Of a stretch of 64,000 nucleotides of DNA, positions 17,348-25,807 are shown one piece after another. This stretch comes from JAJDUF01 sp965238265 (GTDB taxonomy: Bacteria > Chloroflexota > UBA11872 > UBA12225 > JAJDUF01). The notes under the pieces were generated by a model, which did no database searches, was not told the DNA's origin, and was given only the letters and a program-made list of their open reading frames with translations. Positions within the stretch are counted from its first letter, which is position 1. Every line of letters begins with the position of its first letter. The DNA lies in the NCBI GenBank assembly GCA_965238265.1, contig OZ250185.1, forward strand, positions 3,410,001 to 3,474,000, in the 5' to 3' direction. Position numbers and translations under genes: made by a program.

Positions 17348-18217
17348 ATGCTGACGGACGCGCAAGTAGCCTTCTTTCAGACCTTTGGCTTTCTGGTGTT
17401 GCAGCAGGCGTTCTCGCGCGCCGAGATGGCCGTCATTGATGCCGAGTTCGAGGACGTGATGGCCGCAGATCGCGCCGGCCGGCCGTTCCGGGTCGACCAG
17501 CGCCATTGGGTGTTGGGCTGTGCCGAGCTGCGGCCGACAATGCGGTCCCTGATCGAGGACGACCGCATCTATGAGCCAATGGAACAGCTGCTGGGGCCGG
17601 AGCTTATGTGGTGGGGGTCCGGCGGAAACTACTATGTGGGCGACACGGGCTGGCACCCGGACACTGCCCTGAGTGCTGGCTCACCCCGCAGCATCAAGGT
17701 GGCCTTTTACCTGGACCCGGTGGCCCGGGCCACAGGCTGTCTGCGGCTCATTCCCGGCTCCCACCGGCTGCCGCTCCACGAGGGCCTGACCGTGCTGCGG
17801 ATGCAGCGGACCATGCAGGCCATGGCGGAGGGCCGGCAGGGTGCCGATGCCCTGGAGCGCCTCCGGGAAGAAGGCGTAGACGTGGGCCGGCCGGGATTTG
17901 GCGTGCGTCCTGAGGGCGTCCCGGCATACGCGGCCGAGTCTCAGCCCGGCGACGTGGTGATGTTCGATCAGAGCACCTATCACGCCTCGTTCGGTGGGGA
18001 GTCGGGACGCCGGATGCTCACCCTCAACTACACGACGGTTCCCAAGACGGAGGAGGCCCTGGCTTTTCTCAGGCAGTCGTATGCAAGCAACGCGACCAAC
18101 ATCCGTAACCTCGGGTACAGCGACCGGGACAATAGCCACGACGACGCCGTGCTACGGAGCGACCGGCCGCGGCTGCAACGCTTAGTGGCGCCCCTACTGG
18201 AACTGGGATTCAGATAG
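17348..18217 (+). CDS. Phytanoyl-CoA dioxygenase (PhyH) family Fe(II)/2-oxoglutarate oxygenase
   Basis: The iron-binding triad is visible: H103 and D105 in GWHPDT, and H212 in STYHASFGG, followed by RRMLTLNY, which carries the 2-oxoglutarate-binding arginine. A conserved GCLRLIPGSHR lies at 130-140. Length (289) is normal. A GGGAGG ribosome site precedes ATG 17348. In Chloroflexota such genes often sit with Gfo/Idh and TIM-barrel genes, as here. The substrate is probably not phytanoyl-CoA. Confidence 0.88.
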   Translation: MLTDAQVAFFQTFGFLVLQQAFSRAEMAVIDAEFEDVMAADRAGRPFRVDQRHWVLGCAELRPTMRSLIEDDRIYEPMEQLLGPELMWWGSGGNYYVGDTGWHPDTALSAGSPRSIKVAFYLDPVARATGCLRLIPGSHRLPLHEGLTVLRMQRTMQAMAEGRQGADALERLREEGVDVGRPGFGVRPEGVPAYAAESQPGDVVMFDQSTYHASFGGESGRRMLTLNYTTVPKTEEALAFLRQSYASNATNIRNLGYSDRDNSHDDAVLRSDRPRLQRLVAPLLELGFR

Positions 18218-18232
18218 GGCTGCCGGACGGGG

Positions 18233-18667
18233 CTATTCGGGGACCCTCCTGATCTTGCCACCGAGTAGCACCTCGTAGAGTTCGCCGTTCGGCCCCCCAA
18301 TCCGCACCAGCCGGCCCGGGGGAACGTTGTGAACGCCCGACGGATCGGCGATGAGGCCGCTCACCGCGACCCCGTGCTCGTCGTAGAAGACCCCGCGCTC
18401 GTCGGTGGCGTTCCGCGGTGGTGGCTCATCGGTCGGCGCCAGCGTCGGGCGTGCCGCGGGTGCCGGGGCCGGCGCTTCGGCCGGCTGTGGCACCGGGCGG
18501 TCACTGGACCTGGGGGCCGGCGCCCGTTCAACGCTGCTGCTCCCGCTTGGCGGCACGATCTGGAGCGCTACGGCCCACTGGCCCGCGTATGCCCGGACAA
18601 CGAAGAGGAAGAAGAGCACGAACAGGGTGCTGATGAGCGCAAATTCGCGGCCGGTGCTGGTGTTCAT
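18233..18667 (-). CDS. Small membrane-anchored protein with Pro/Ala-rich linker
   Basis: A 144-residue protein. Residues about 9-27 form one helix (FALISTLFVLFFLFVVRAYA), followed by a long Pro/Ala-rich linker (to about 90) and a short C-terminal domain (GVFYDEHGVAVSGLIADPSG, GELYEVLLGGKIRRVPE). It looks like a single-pass protein with an exposed C-terminal domain. No family recognised. Confidence 0.6.
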   Translation of the reverse strand: MNTSTGREFALISTLFVLFFLFVVRAYAGQWAVALQIVPPSGSSSVERAPAPRSSDRPVPQPAEAPAPAPAARPTLAPTDEPPPRNATDERGVFYDEHGVAVSGLIADPSGVHNVPPGRLVRIGGPNGELYEVLLGGKIRRVPE

Positions 18668-18921
18668 AGGCGGGGTGACAACACGAGTGTTCCGTCAACA
18701 CCGTTGCGATGGATTATACCCCTCACCCCCGGCGCCAGCAGACCTGCTACCATTCGACTGGCGGCGCAGGGCAGCAGCGAGGGCCGTCTGTGCAGACGGG
18801 ATAGCGGCGCAGAGCACTCCTGCCGTCAATAGTCGAGCAACTGGTCTAGGAGCTGCTCGCACAGAAACAGGTTCACACGGCGCCGGCTGATCCCCGGTGA
18901 GATAAGAGGAGGCAGGAGACG

Positions 18922-20133
18922 ATGGCAAATCCAACGATGGCAACGGCCGGTACAGCCCCGGCCAGTGCGGATCGGAACGGGGAGCGCATGAGCCAGGATT
19001 GGCAGGACTGGGGGGATATCGCGCAAGCGCCGGAGGCCCTCCCCACGCTGGGACAGGCCGTGAGCGAGGTGGAAACGCCGGCCCTGATCGTTGACTTGGA
19101 CCGCATGGAGCGGAGCATTCAATTCGTCCAGGAGTATTGCGACCGTATTGGGGTCCGCAATCGGCCGCACATCAAAACGCACAAAGTCCCGGCGATTGGC
19201 TGGCAACAGGTCGCTGCCGGCGCGCAGGGTATCACCGTCCAGAAGCTAGGCGAAGCCGAAATCTTTGCCGAGGCCGGCTTTGACGACATCTACCTGCCCT
19301 ACAATCTGCTCGGCCCGGCAAAATTGCAGCGCCTGCGAGCCTTCCTCGACCGCTTCGGTGATACCGTCAAACTCAGCTTGACCTGCGATAGCGGTCTGGT
19401 CGCCGAGGGGGTGAGCAGGGTCGCCGTCGAGGCCGGCCGCACGCTGGAAGTCGGGGTGGAGTGCGAGACGGGCATGGGCCGCGTCGGCGTCCAGACGCCA
19501 CAGCAAGCGTTTGACCTCGCGCTGTATATTGACTGCTTGCCCAACCTCACCTTTGGCGGATTGATGAGCTACCCGGCGCCGCTGGATGAAGCGACACCGG
19601 TGGCCTTCATGGGTGAAGCGCTCCAGGTCTTCAAGCGTGCGGGACACCCCGCGCCGGAGATCAGCATGGGCGGCACGCCCCAACTGCACTGGGCGCAGAA
19701 TGTGCCCGGCGTGACCGAGTACCGGCCCGGCACCTATATCTTTCACGACCGCCATACCGTCGAGCGCGGCAAGCTGTGGGCCTTGGATGACGTTGCGCTC
19801 ACCATCCACGGCACGGTGGTCAGCCGGCCGACGCCCGACCGCGCCATTCTCGATGCCGGCTCGAAGGCCATCACGCCGGAGACCTTGGGGCTGGATCTGC
19901 TGGGGCATGTGGTGGAGTTTCCCGAGGCGCGCCTCTATGCCATGTCCGAAGAGCACGGTTTCGTTGACCTGTCGGACTGCTCACCGGATCAGCGGCCCCA
20001 GCTTGGCGACCGGGTTTCGGTCATCCCCGATCACGTCTGCGCGACCGTCAACATGAGCAACTTCCTCGTCGGCGCCCGCAACGGCAGCGTGGAAGTCGTC
20101 TGGCCGGTCGTGGCGCGCGGCCGCGTGCGCTAA
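18922..20133 (+). CDS. D-threonine aldolase / D-serine dehydratase-like PLP enzyme
   Basis: A fold-III PLP protein: ETPALIVDLDRMERSI followed by RPHIKTHKVPAIG, where the lysine of THK is the expected Schiff-base residue. The barrel continues through GMGRVG and ISMGGTPQ. The C-terminal domain ends SVIPDHVCATVNMSN, the His/Cys metal site of the DSD1/DTA family. AGGAGG precedes ATG 18922; a second ATG at 18988 is possible. It probably cleaves or dehydrates beta-hydroxy D-amino acids. The threonine dehydrogenase about 3.5 kb upstream makes threonine metabolism plausible. Confidence 0.85.
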   Translation: MANPTMATAGTAPASADRNGERMSQDWQDWGDIAQAPEALPTLGQAVSEVETPALIVDLDRMERSIQFVQEYCDRIGVRNRPHIKTHKVPAIGWQQVAAGAQGITVQKLGEAEIFAEAGFDDIYLPYNLLGPAKLQRLRAFLDRFGDTVKLSLTCDSGLVAEGVSRVAVEAGRTLEVGVECETGMGRVGVQTPQQAFDLALYIDCLPNLTFGGLMSYPAPLDEATPVAFMGEALQVFKRAGHPAPEISMGGTPQLHWAQNVPGVTEYRPGTYIFHDRHTVERGKLWALDDVALTIHGTVVSRPTPDRAILDAGSKAITPETLGLDLLGHVVEFPEARLYAMSEEHGFVDLSDCSPDQRPQLGDRVSVIPDHVCATVNMSNFLVGARNGSVEVVWPVVARGRVR

Positions 20134-20149
20134 GGCCGGTGCCGGTCGT

Positions 20150-20208
20150 GGCCCCCACCCTGGCCGTCCCCCTGCGGCGGCGGGGGGACCATAGGGGGGC
20201 CGGACCTC
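20150..20208. repeat. Intergenic repeat family A, partial copy
   Basis: CCACCCTGGCCGTCCCCCTGC and GGGGGGACCATAGGGGGGCCGG between two convergent genes, matching part of the repeat at 2450. Confidence 0.65.
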
Positions 20209-20216
20209 ACTCCCCA

Positions 20217-20882
20217 TCAGCCGGCGCCGATCTCTACGGAGCGGCCGAAAGCGCGCTCGGCCAGGTTCGCCTTGCGCTCGGCGCCCCACAGCTCGGTCTC
20301 ACCGGCGCCGATGGCGATAAGCTGCCACCGGCCCGGCGTAATGCGGCTGTGCGTCTGCCGGACCCGCTGCAAGTGGGCGCGATCCAGCCCATCGGCGATA
20401 CGCAGCAGGGCAGCGAGCCGCTCGACCGTCAGCCGGGCCGGCGCCGCGAGGTCGCGGAAGCCGACGTGCCGGGGCTTCGGCAGCGCCTTGCGGTGATAGC
20501 GGGCCACGCAGGCGATCATCGTCGCCAGCTCGTCACCAACCAGCGGGCGCAGCCGCTTGCGGAGCCGGCGGAACGACTCTTTGTGGTGGCGCTTCGGAGA
20601 GCGTTGGTAGCCGATGTCGTGTCCGAGCGCCCCCGCTTGGAGCACTGGTCGCGCGGAATCCGGTAGCTCGTGCAAGGCTGTCGTCTGATCGAACAGCTGC
20701 ACGGCGAGGCGTGTCACTTGCTGCACGTGTCCCCACGCCCAGCCCGATTCCTGGAGCAGCTCCTCGGCCGCGGCGATGCCAACACGCAACGCCTGCGGCG
20801 CTACCCGCTCCGTTGGCCAGCGGGCGCCCTCCGCAACGCGAGCGGTACCGGCAAGCTGCATGCCCGGTTCTCCGTTGACCAT
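20217..20882 (-). CDS. HD-domain protein similar to the Ppx/GppA C-terminal domain
   Basis: A 221-residue HD-type phosphohydrolase. The metal motif is AGALGHDIGYQRSPKRHHKES, followed by the helix VARYHRKALPKPRH and RLAALLRIADGLDRAH, as in the C-terminal domain of exopolyphosphatase/GppA. The N-terminal ASKHA part of Ppx is absent, so it is a stand-alone HD module. It is the last gene of a six-gene minus-strand row that includes CHAD and CYTH genes, which supports a polyphosphate or triphosphate role. Activity is not proven. Confidence 0.75.
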   Translation of the reverse strand: MVNGEPGMQLAGTARVAEGARWPTERVAPQALRVGIAAAEELLQESGWAWGHVQQVTRLAVQLFDQTTALHELPDSARPVLQAGALGHDIGYQRSPKRHHKESFRRLRKRLRPLVGDELATMIACVARYHRKALPKPRHVGFRDLAAPARLTVERLAALLRIADGLDRAHLQRVRQTHSRITPGRWQLIAIGAGETELWGAERKANLAERAFGRSVEIGAG

Positions 20883-20970
20883 ACTCGGTCCTTCGGCGGG
20901 AGGCGGATTGGACCTAACCCCCGGTCCCTTCCCTTCAGGGAGGGGGTGGGTCTGCTCCCCCCGGCCCGGC

Positions 20971-22020
20971 TCAGGTGGCGGTCTCGACGACCGCCGGGCC
21001 GGCGGCGGGTGTTCCGGCCGCCGCCGTCGTCCTACTGAGCTGCTGCGCCAGCAGCGCGGCCCCCAACACTCCCGCGTCGTCGCCCAGCGTAGCGGTCACG
21101 ATTGGCACGGCGCGAGCCGTTTCATCAACGATGTAGCGCCGTGCGATGCGCGCCACCCGCTGCACATAGCTCGCGCCCAGGTTCTCCGCAACACCACCAC
21201 CCAGCGCGACAATCGCGGGATCAAGGACATTGACGAGGGAGCCAACACCGATGCCGGCATACCGCGCGGACTTGTCCACGACCCGGCGCGTGAGCTTGTC
21301 GCCGCCGGTGTACGCCTTGCGGAGCGCGCCGCCTTTGGCGTTCCGCACGTCGCCGCCGGCCAGCTTGACCAGCTTGCTCGACTTGCCCGCCGCTACCCGC
21401 CGCGCAATCTCCCGGGTGATAGATGTCCGGCTGCTCAGAGCCTCCAAGCAACCGCGCCGGCCGCACGGACAGCGCGGCCCCCCGGCTTTGATGACCATGT
21501 GCCCAATCTCGGCAGCCGCTTGATGCACGCCCCGGTACAGGCCACCATCAATAGCCAAGCCGCCGCCGATACCGGTGCCAATGAAGACACCAAGCAGCGA
21601 GGGAAGCCCCTTGCCCACGCCGAGACGATGCTCTGCGAGCGCGGCAACGTTGACATCATTGTCCACGATCACCGGCAGCCCCAATTGCTCGCTCAACGTG
21701 TTGCCGACCGGCACATCGCGCCAGTCGAGGTTCGGCGCAATCCGCACGACACCCGCCTCTTGGTCTACGGTCCCCGGCACACCAATACCGACCGCGGCGA
21801 CCGTATCCAGCGCCACGCCGGCAGCGCCGGCGGCCGTCCGCGCGGTATCGGCGATCCGAGCCACCAGCTCCTCGTAGCCCGACGTGCCACGCGATGACGC
21901 TTTGTCACGGCTCAGAATCCGCCCATCAGGAGCCACGACCGCCGTGAGCACCTTCGTGCCGCCCAAGTCAATACCAATCACCGTGCCCAGCGCGTCCGCG
22001 GCAGTCGGCGGTTCGCTCAT
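20971..22020 (-). CDS. ROK family sugar kinase (glucokinase-like)
   Basis: A 349-residue kinase with the N-terminal phosphate-binding GIDLGGTKVLTAVV, catalytic region VIVDNDVNVAALAE, GTGIGGGL, and the ROK zinc motif CPCGRRGCLEA. The ATG at 22020 has a perfect AAAGGAG site; the longer frame to 22098 lacks one. ATP-glucokinase is the first guess. Because polyphosphate glucokinases also belong to ROK and the neighbours are CHAD/CYTH/Ppx-like, a polyphosphate donor is worth considering, but nothing in the sequence proves it. Confidence 0.88.
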   Translation of the reverse strand: MSEPPTAADALGTVIGIDLGGTKVLTAVVAPDGRILSRDKASSRGTSGYEELVARIADTARTAAGAAGVALDTVAAVGIGVPGTVDQEAGVVRIAPNLDWRDVPVGNTLSEQLGLPVIVDNDVNVAALAEHRLGVGKGLPSLLGVFIGTGIGGGLAIDGGLYRGVHQAAAEIGHMVIKAGGPRCPCGRRGCLEALSSRTSITREIARRVAAGKSSKLVKLAGGDVRNAKGGALRKAYTGGDKLTRRVVDKSARYAGIGVGSLVNVLDPAIVALGGGVAENLGASYVQRVARIARRYIVDETARAVPIVTATLGDDAGVLGAALLAQQLSRTTAAAGTPAAGPAVVETAT

Positions 22021-22116
22021 GGTTACGCTCCTTTCGGGGTAGGACCAGCGGGCGTGCGGGTGCTCTGGCTGAAGTGCCGACGTGCCCCGGTAAGCCACCG
22101 GCTTGGTAGCACGGCA

Positions 22117-22902
22117 CTAGCCAACAGGTCCTCCGGCCGCTACACCGTTACCGGTAGACGCCGCCCGTGGCGATACATCGTTCGTCTCCGGCGTCCCGAC
22201 GACGACCCGCTCCGGGTACTCGCTTTCCAGCAGGACACGCATCCGCTGCCGCAGATCGAGCATCACGGCCCGGGCGAAACGGTTGCCGTTGACAATCTCG
22301 AAATGGTACTGCTTACGCAACTCTCGATAGGCCCGCTGCAGCATCGTCTGATACTTGACGAAGCTATCGAAGAGATCGGGGCTGAGGCCCAAGTCCATCC
22401 CCGATTCCCAATAGTCCAGCACACCGCTCTTGGCGAGCGCCCGCTGCACCAGCCGCCGCGGTGTGACGCGGAGATAGAGCACCGCATCCGGGATGGGCGC
22501 CATGCCATAAATCCCCTCACCCCATTCCAGGTCAAGCCCCCGCACCATGTCCCGTGCCATCAGCGTATAGATGTAGCGGTCGGCGAGCACAATGTTGCCG
22601 GCCCGCAGCGCGGGGATGATCTGGTGCTCCAATTGATCGGCGAGGTCGGTCGCATAGAACAGGCTCATCGTCGTGCGACCGAGCATGTTGCCCTGCTTGG
22701 CGTTGCTCAACTCGCGCGCAATCAGCGCCGAGCGGCGCAGCCCGACGGTAGTAACGGCGTGCCCCTGCTCCTCCAACCAATCCTGCAACAGGCGCACGTG
22801 TGTTGAGCGACCAGCCCCATCCTGGCCCTCGACGACCACAAATGGCCCCGTCAACTCTGCCGGGTCAACCCCCGGCAGCCCACTACCGTAAAAGCGCCGC
22901 AT
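22117..22902 (-). CDS. Thymidylate-kinase-like protein with altered Walker A
   Basis: A 261-residue P-loop protein of the TMK fold: VVVEGQDGAGRSTH, ADRYIYTLMARDMVRG, and DYWESGMDLGLSPD. The Walker A lysine is replaced by arginine (R32 in GQDGAGRST), which normally cripples ATP binding or phosphoryl transfer. It is a paralogue of the next gene upstream (23002-23793), which keeps the lysine. The pair may form a heterodimer with one inactive subunit. The canonical dTMP kinase of the window lies at 49008. ATG 22902 follows GGAAAGGA. Confidence 0.75.
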   Translation of the reverse strand: MRRFYGSGLPGVDPAELTGPFVVVEGQDGAGRSTHVRLLQDWLEEQGHAVTTVGLRRSALIARELSNAKQGNMLGRTTMSLFYATDLADQLEHQIIPALRAGNIVLADRYIYTLMARDMVRGLDLEWGEGIYGMAPIPDAVLYLRVTPRRLVQRALAKSGVLDYWESGMDLGLSPDLFDSFVKYQTMLQRAYRELRKQYHFEIVNGNRFARAVMLDLRQRMRVLLESEYPERVVVGTPETNDVSPRAASTGNGVAAGGPVG

Positions 22903-23001
22903 ACGTGTCCTTTCCGAGGCCCTCGTGATCCTCGCGTAGGGTCGCCTCACGAGGCCGAGCGCCCCTTGTTTTCCGTGTACTCCACCCTTGCTGGCGTAGA
23001 G

Positions 23002-23793
23002 CTACATCACTAGCGCGTGGTACTGATCCACCGGCTGCGCCATATCCCGTGGCCACTTGTAATCTGCGATATCGAACCGGTTGGCCACTACGCGGCGCAC
23101 TTGCTCCTGCTGTAGCTCAATCGGCTGGCTGGCATCAATCCGCGTGAAGCCATACTCCACGACCATCCGCTTATATTCCTGAGCGATCCGCCCCTGAAAG
23201 ATGCGGAAACTCTCGCGGGTGCCCGACGCCAGCCCCAAATCCATGCCGGCCTCATAGTACTTGATCTTGGCCCGCCCGGTGAGCACCCGACTGGCCGCCA
23301 CATCCTGCGCTACGTCGAAGAAAAAGGTGATGTCCGGCTGGCGGGCAAAGCCATAGAGATTGCGTAACCAGGCTCGGTCGCAGCCACGTACCGCATCACG
23401 CGCAAATGCCGTGAACATATAGCGATCCGCCAGCACGATGTAGCCCTGCTTCAGCAGCGGCACCATCTCATGCTCATAGCGATGGGCAAAGTCGGTACAG
23501 TGGATGAGACTGAAGGTTGTCGGCGTCAACAGCTGGCGCTTCTTCCCCCGCTTGGTCGCGCGCTTGACGAGCGTGGAGGAGTTCCACTCGGTAAACCACA
23601 CCTGGACGTTGTTCAACTCCAGCCACCGCTTCAGCAAATAGACCTGCGTTGACTTGCCGGAGCCGTCTACACCCTCTACAACAATCAACTTGCCGGGGAA
23701 GGGCTTGGTAGTAGTGGTATCCACCTGTCTGCGAAAGCGAACCACGGGGTACCTCCAATGTTGCGCTATCGCTCCCTGCGACTCATCGCTCAC
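23002..23793 (-). CDS. Thymidylate-kinase-like protein (intact P-loop)
   Basis: A 263-residue TMK-fold protein. The P-loop VVEGVDGSGKSTQ (residues 38-50) is intact, followed by ADRYMFTAFARDAVRG and KYYEAGMDLGLASG, shared with its tandem paralogue. The start is GTG 23793, 19 bases after the CHAD gene, indicating one transcript. A normal tmk is present elsewhere, so this copy probably has a specialised substrate. The CHAD/CYTH/HD context suggests phosphate-polymer metabolism; that is inference. Confidence 0.75.
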   Translation of the reverse strand: MSDESQGAIAQHWRYPVVRFRRQVDTTTTKPFPGKLIVVEGVDGSGKSTQVYLLKRWLELNNVQVWFTEWNSSTLVKRATKRGKKRQLLTPTTFSLIHCTDFAHRYEHEMVPLLKQGYIVLADRYMFTAFARDAVRGCDRAWLRNLYGFARQPDITFFFDVAQDVAASRVLTGRAKIKYYEAGMDLGLASGTRESFRIFQGRIAQEYKRMVVEYGFTRIDASQPIELQQEQVRRVVANRFDIADYKWPRDMAQPVDQYHALVM

Positions 23794-23812
23794 GTGTCCC
23801 GGTTGTGGCCTC

Positions 23813-24847
23813 TCAATGCCCCGGCGCCGGAGCTACCGCGTAGGGCAAGCGACCGACGAGAACGTCCTGGGACCCACTGAACCACCGGGCGAGACGCTTC
23901 CGCCGCCACTGCCGCCGGCTACCGGCAAACTCACGCCACAAACTGCGGAACTGAAGCAGCAGCGCATCGCGGCGGTCCGCTTGCCGGGCGAGCAGCCGGA
24001 TCACCGCCGCCGCCTCCACCCCTTCGAGCGCTCCTCCGTCCCGGTGCGAGGCGCTCTCGACGAGACTACGCAGCATGTCGAGCATAACATCCCCATCGTG
24101 AAGCTCGCCAAGAGTATCTTGCAGATTCGTAGCGCTACGGATCAGCTGCTTCAGTTGTTTGCCCTGGGTGTAGGGTGACAAGAACTCCGCTGCATAGCGC
24201 AGTCGCTTGCACCGAATACGGAGGTCGTGGAGTTCCTCGGAGGTTGGCGCCAAGAGCGCGGCTTCGCTGGCGAACACCCGCACGGCACGCCGGGCGAGCA
24301 GCCGCGGCCCGGCCGTGCGTACCGGGCGGTCGCGCTTGGCCGGGGCCCCACTCTCGGGCTGTGTAAGCCCGTCAGCAACCTGGGCACGCAGGGTCGCCAT
24401 CTCCCGACCGTCCAGAAAAGCTACCAGGTCGTCCCTGGCCCGTGCGCGATCCTGGTCCAGCGTAGCTATGATCGCGTCAATCGTCGGCCGGTCAGCGCTC
24501 TCGGCAGCCGCCTCTTGCTCCAGGCGTTCGATCAATGCGTCGACCTCGCGCACCGCGCCCAGCCGGCGCGCGAGGTCGCGCAGCCCGGCAACGATCTCGT
24601 CCTGGTTCGGTAGTCCCATGTAGCCACCGAAGAAGCGGAAGGCCGACCGCAGCCGCCGGGTAGCGACGCGCATCCGGTGTACGTCCTCGATGTCCGCACC
24701 GGTGCGGGCGCCGGCCTCGTGACGTAGCGCTCGCTGCCAGTGCTTGAGCAGGAGCGCGCGGCCGGCATTGCCCAACGTCACCGGGGCAGACGAGGGGGGA
24801 GCCGGCACACCGTTTGCAGCCGGGTATCTGCCATCCGTCATACCCAA
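23813..24847 (-). CDS. CHAD domain protein
   Basis: An all-helical CHAD protein of 344 residues. Two copies of the conserved helical hairpin are visible: EDVHRMRVATRRLRSAFRFF with LRDLARRLGAVREVDAL, and EELHDLRIRCKRLRYAAEFL with LQDTLGELHDGDV. The basic/His residues in these helices form the known polyphosphate-binding surface. The TTG start at 24847 has AGGAG five bases upstream; an ATG two codons on (24841) is the alternative. It is followed closely by the TMK-like genes and preceded by a broken CYTH gene, its usual partner. Confidence 0.88.
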   Translation of the reverse strand: MGMTDGRYPAANGVPAPPSSAPVTLGNAGRALLLKHWQRALRHEAGARTGADIEDVHRMRVATRRLRSAFRFFGGYMGLPNQDEIVAGLRDLARRLGAVREVDALIERLEQEAAAESADRPTIDAIIATLDQDRARARDDLVAFLDGREMATLRAQVADGLTQPESGAPAKRDRPVRTAGPRLLARRAVRVFASEAALLAPTSEELHDLRIRCKRLRYAAEFLSPYTQGKQLKQLIRSATNLQDTLGELHDGDVMLDMLRSLVESASHRDGGALEGVEAAAVIRLLARQADRRDALLLQFRSLWREFAGSRRQWRRKRLARWFSGSQDVLVGRLPYAVAPAPGH

Positions 24848-24891
24848 GTGGTCTCCTATGTCCAGGGTAGGTTTTTTCGTGCTGCGCCGCT

Positions 24892-24977
24892 GGCCCCCCT
24901 ATGGCCCCCCCGCTGTGCAGGAGGACGGCACTTCCCTCCCCTATACATCAGCACGGGGGAGGGCTAGGGTGGGGGCC
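24892..24977 (-). repeat. Intergenic repeat family A
   Basis: CCCCCCTATGGCCCCCCCGC followed by ACGGCACTTCCCTCCCC and GGGGGAGGGCTAGGGTGGGG. Same layout as 2450-2586. It overlaps the last codons of the CYTH remnant. Confidence 0.75.
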
Positions 24978-25459
24978 TGTTGACCAGCTCGGCATACCCG
25001 GCCGTCTCGACCTGATCGTCAGACAGCCCCAACCGCCGCCCAAGCGCCAGAATCTGGGCGTGTGGTCCTTCGATCTCGCAGAAGTAGCCGATAGCAGTCG
25101 TATCCAGCGACACTTCCACCCGCCGTGTAGCCGATGGCGGCCAGCAGTGCCTGGGCCGCGGCGGCATCGGCGACCACTACCTCGATCTCTTCACGAGTCT
25201 TCACACCATTGGCCTGTGTCGGTGTGCCCTTATACGTCAGCGTGCCGCCTACGCCACCATTGACGCTCCGTATCCTCAGCACGGCCCGCCGCTGCCCAAG
25301 CTCGCCACGCTCGCTATCGAACAGCACGTTCTCCTCGTGCTGTATCGGCGCTGGCTGCGCCCCCCATGCGGCGAGGCGCTGGCGCAACCGCTCGTGGTCT
25401 GCCTCGTCCGCCAGTCGATATTTGATTTCTACTTCACGCCTGTTCGCCGGGTCAGCCAT
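24964..25459 (-). pseudogene. CYTH-domain triphosphatase with internal deletion and frameshift
   Basis: The first frame (ATG 25459) starts with EVEIKYRLADEADHERLRQRL, the EXEXK signature of class IV adenylate cyclase/thiamine triphosphatase proteins, and runs to LLAAIGYTA. It then leaves the coding frame. The expected end, VEVSLDTTAIGYFCEIEGP through EIEGPHAQILALGRRLGL, continues at once in another frame to a stop at 24964. The RYEKYRETW-like strand that should lie between them is missing, so about 50-60 bases were lost. Either a real inactivating deletion or an assembly collapse. CYTH commonly acts with CHAD, the next gene. Confidence 0.75.
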
Positions 25460-25807
25460 CGCCCTCAGCCACCTACTTCCTATAGCATATACGGCAGCGC
25501 GTGGAGCCGGGGGTGAGGCCCGAACAAGCGACCAGCGCCTCGCCGCATGGGACGGCCGCTCCCCACGAACGCGCCATTGCAATGAGATTCTGCCAACTCT
25601 ACTACCGTCAACGCCTACGCGGCGCCTCCGTCGCGCGTCACGGCTGCGCCGGCCACCAGCGACCGGCCGGCCGGCCGTGCGATCTCAGGCGTCGGTTACT
25701 TCCGGGCCGGCTGGCGCGTCTGATCCAGTAGAATGCATGCCGCGAGCACCGCGGCGCGCGCGGCGGCCATGTGGAACGCATCCAACACCGCGATTAAGGA
25801 GCGACCG
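25460..25807. other. Divergent intergenic region
   Basis: This 348-base gap separates the broken CYTH gene (minus) from the SIMPL-domain gene (plus). I see no RNA gene, no family A or B repeat and no convincing small gene. It must hold both promoters. TATAGCATATAC at about 25483-25494 is the most AT-rich spot and could include a -10 box. Confidence 0.4.

Noticed and set aside
18233..18890. Plus-strand ORFs over the small membrane-protein gene
   Set aside because: Shadows in GC-rich DNA; the minus-strand protein has a clear helix and linker.
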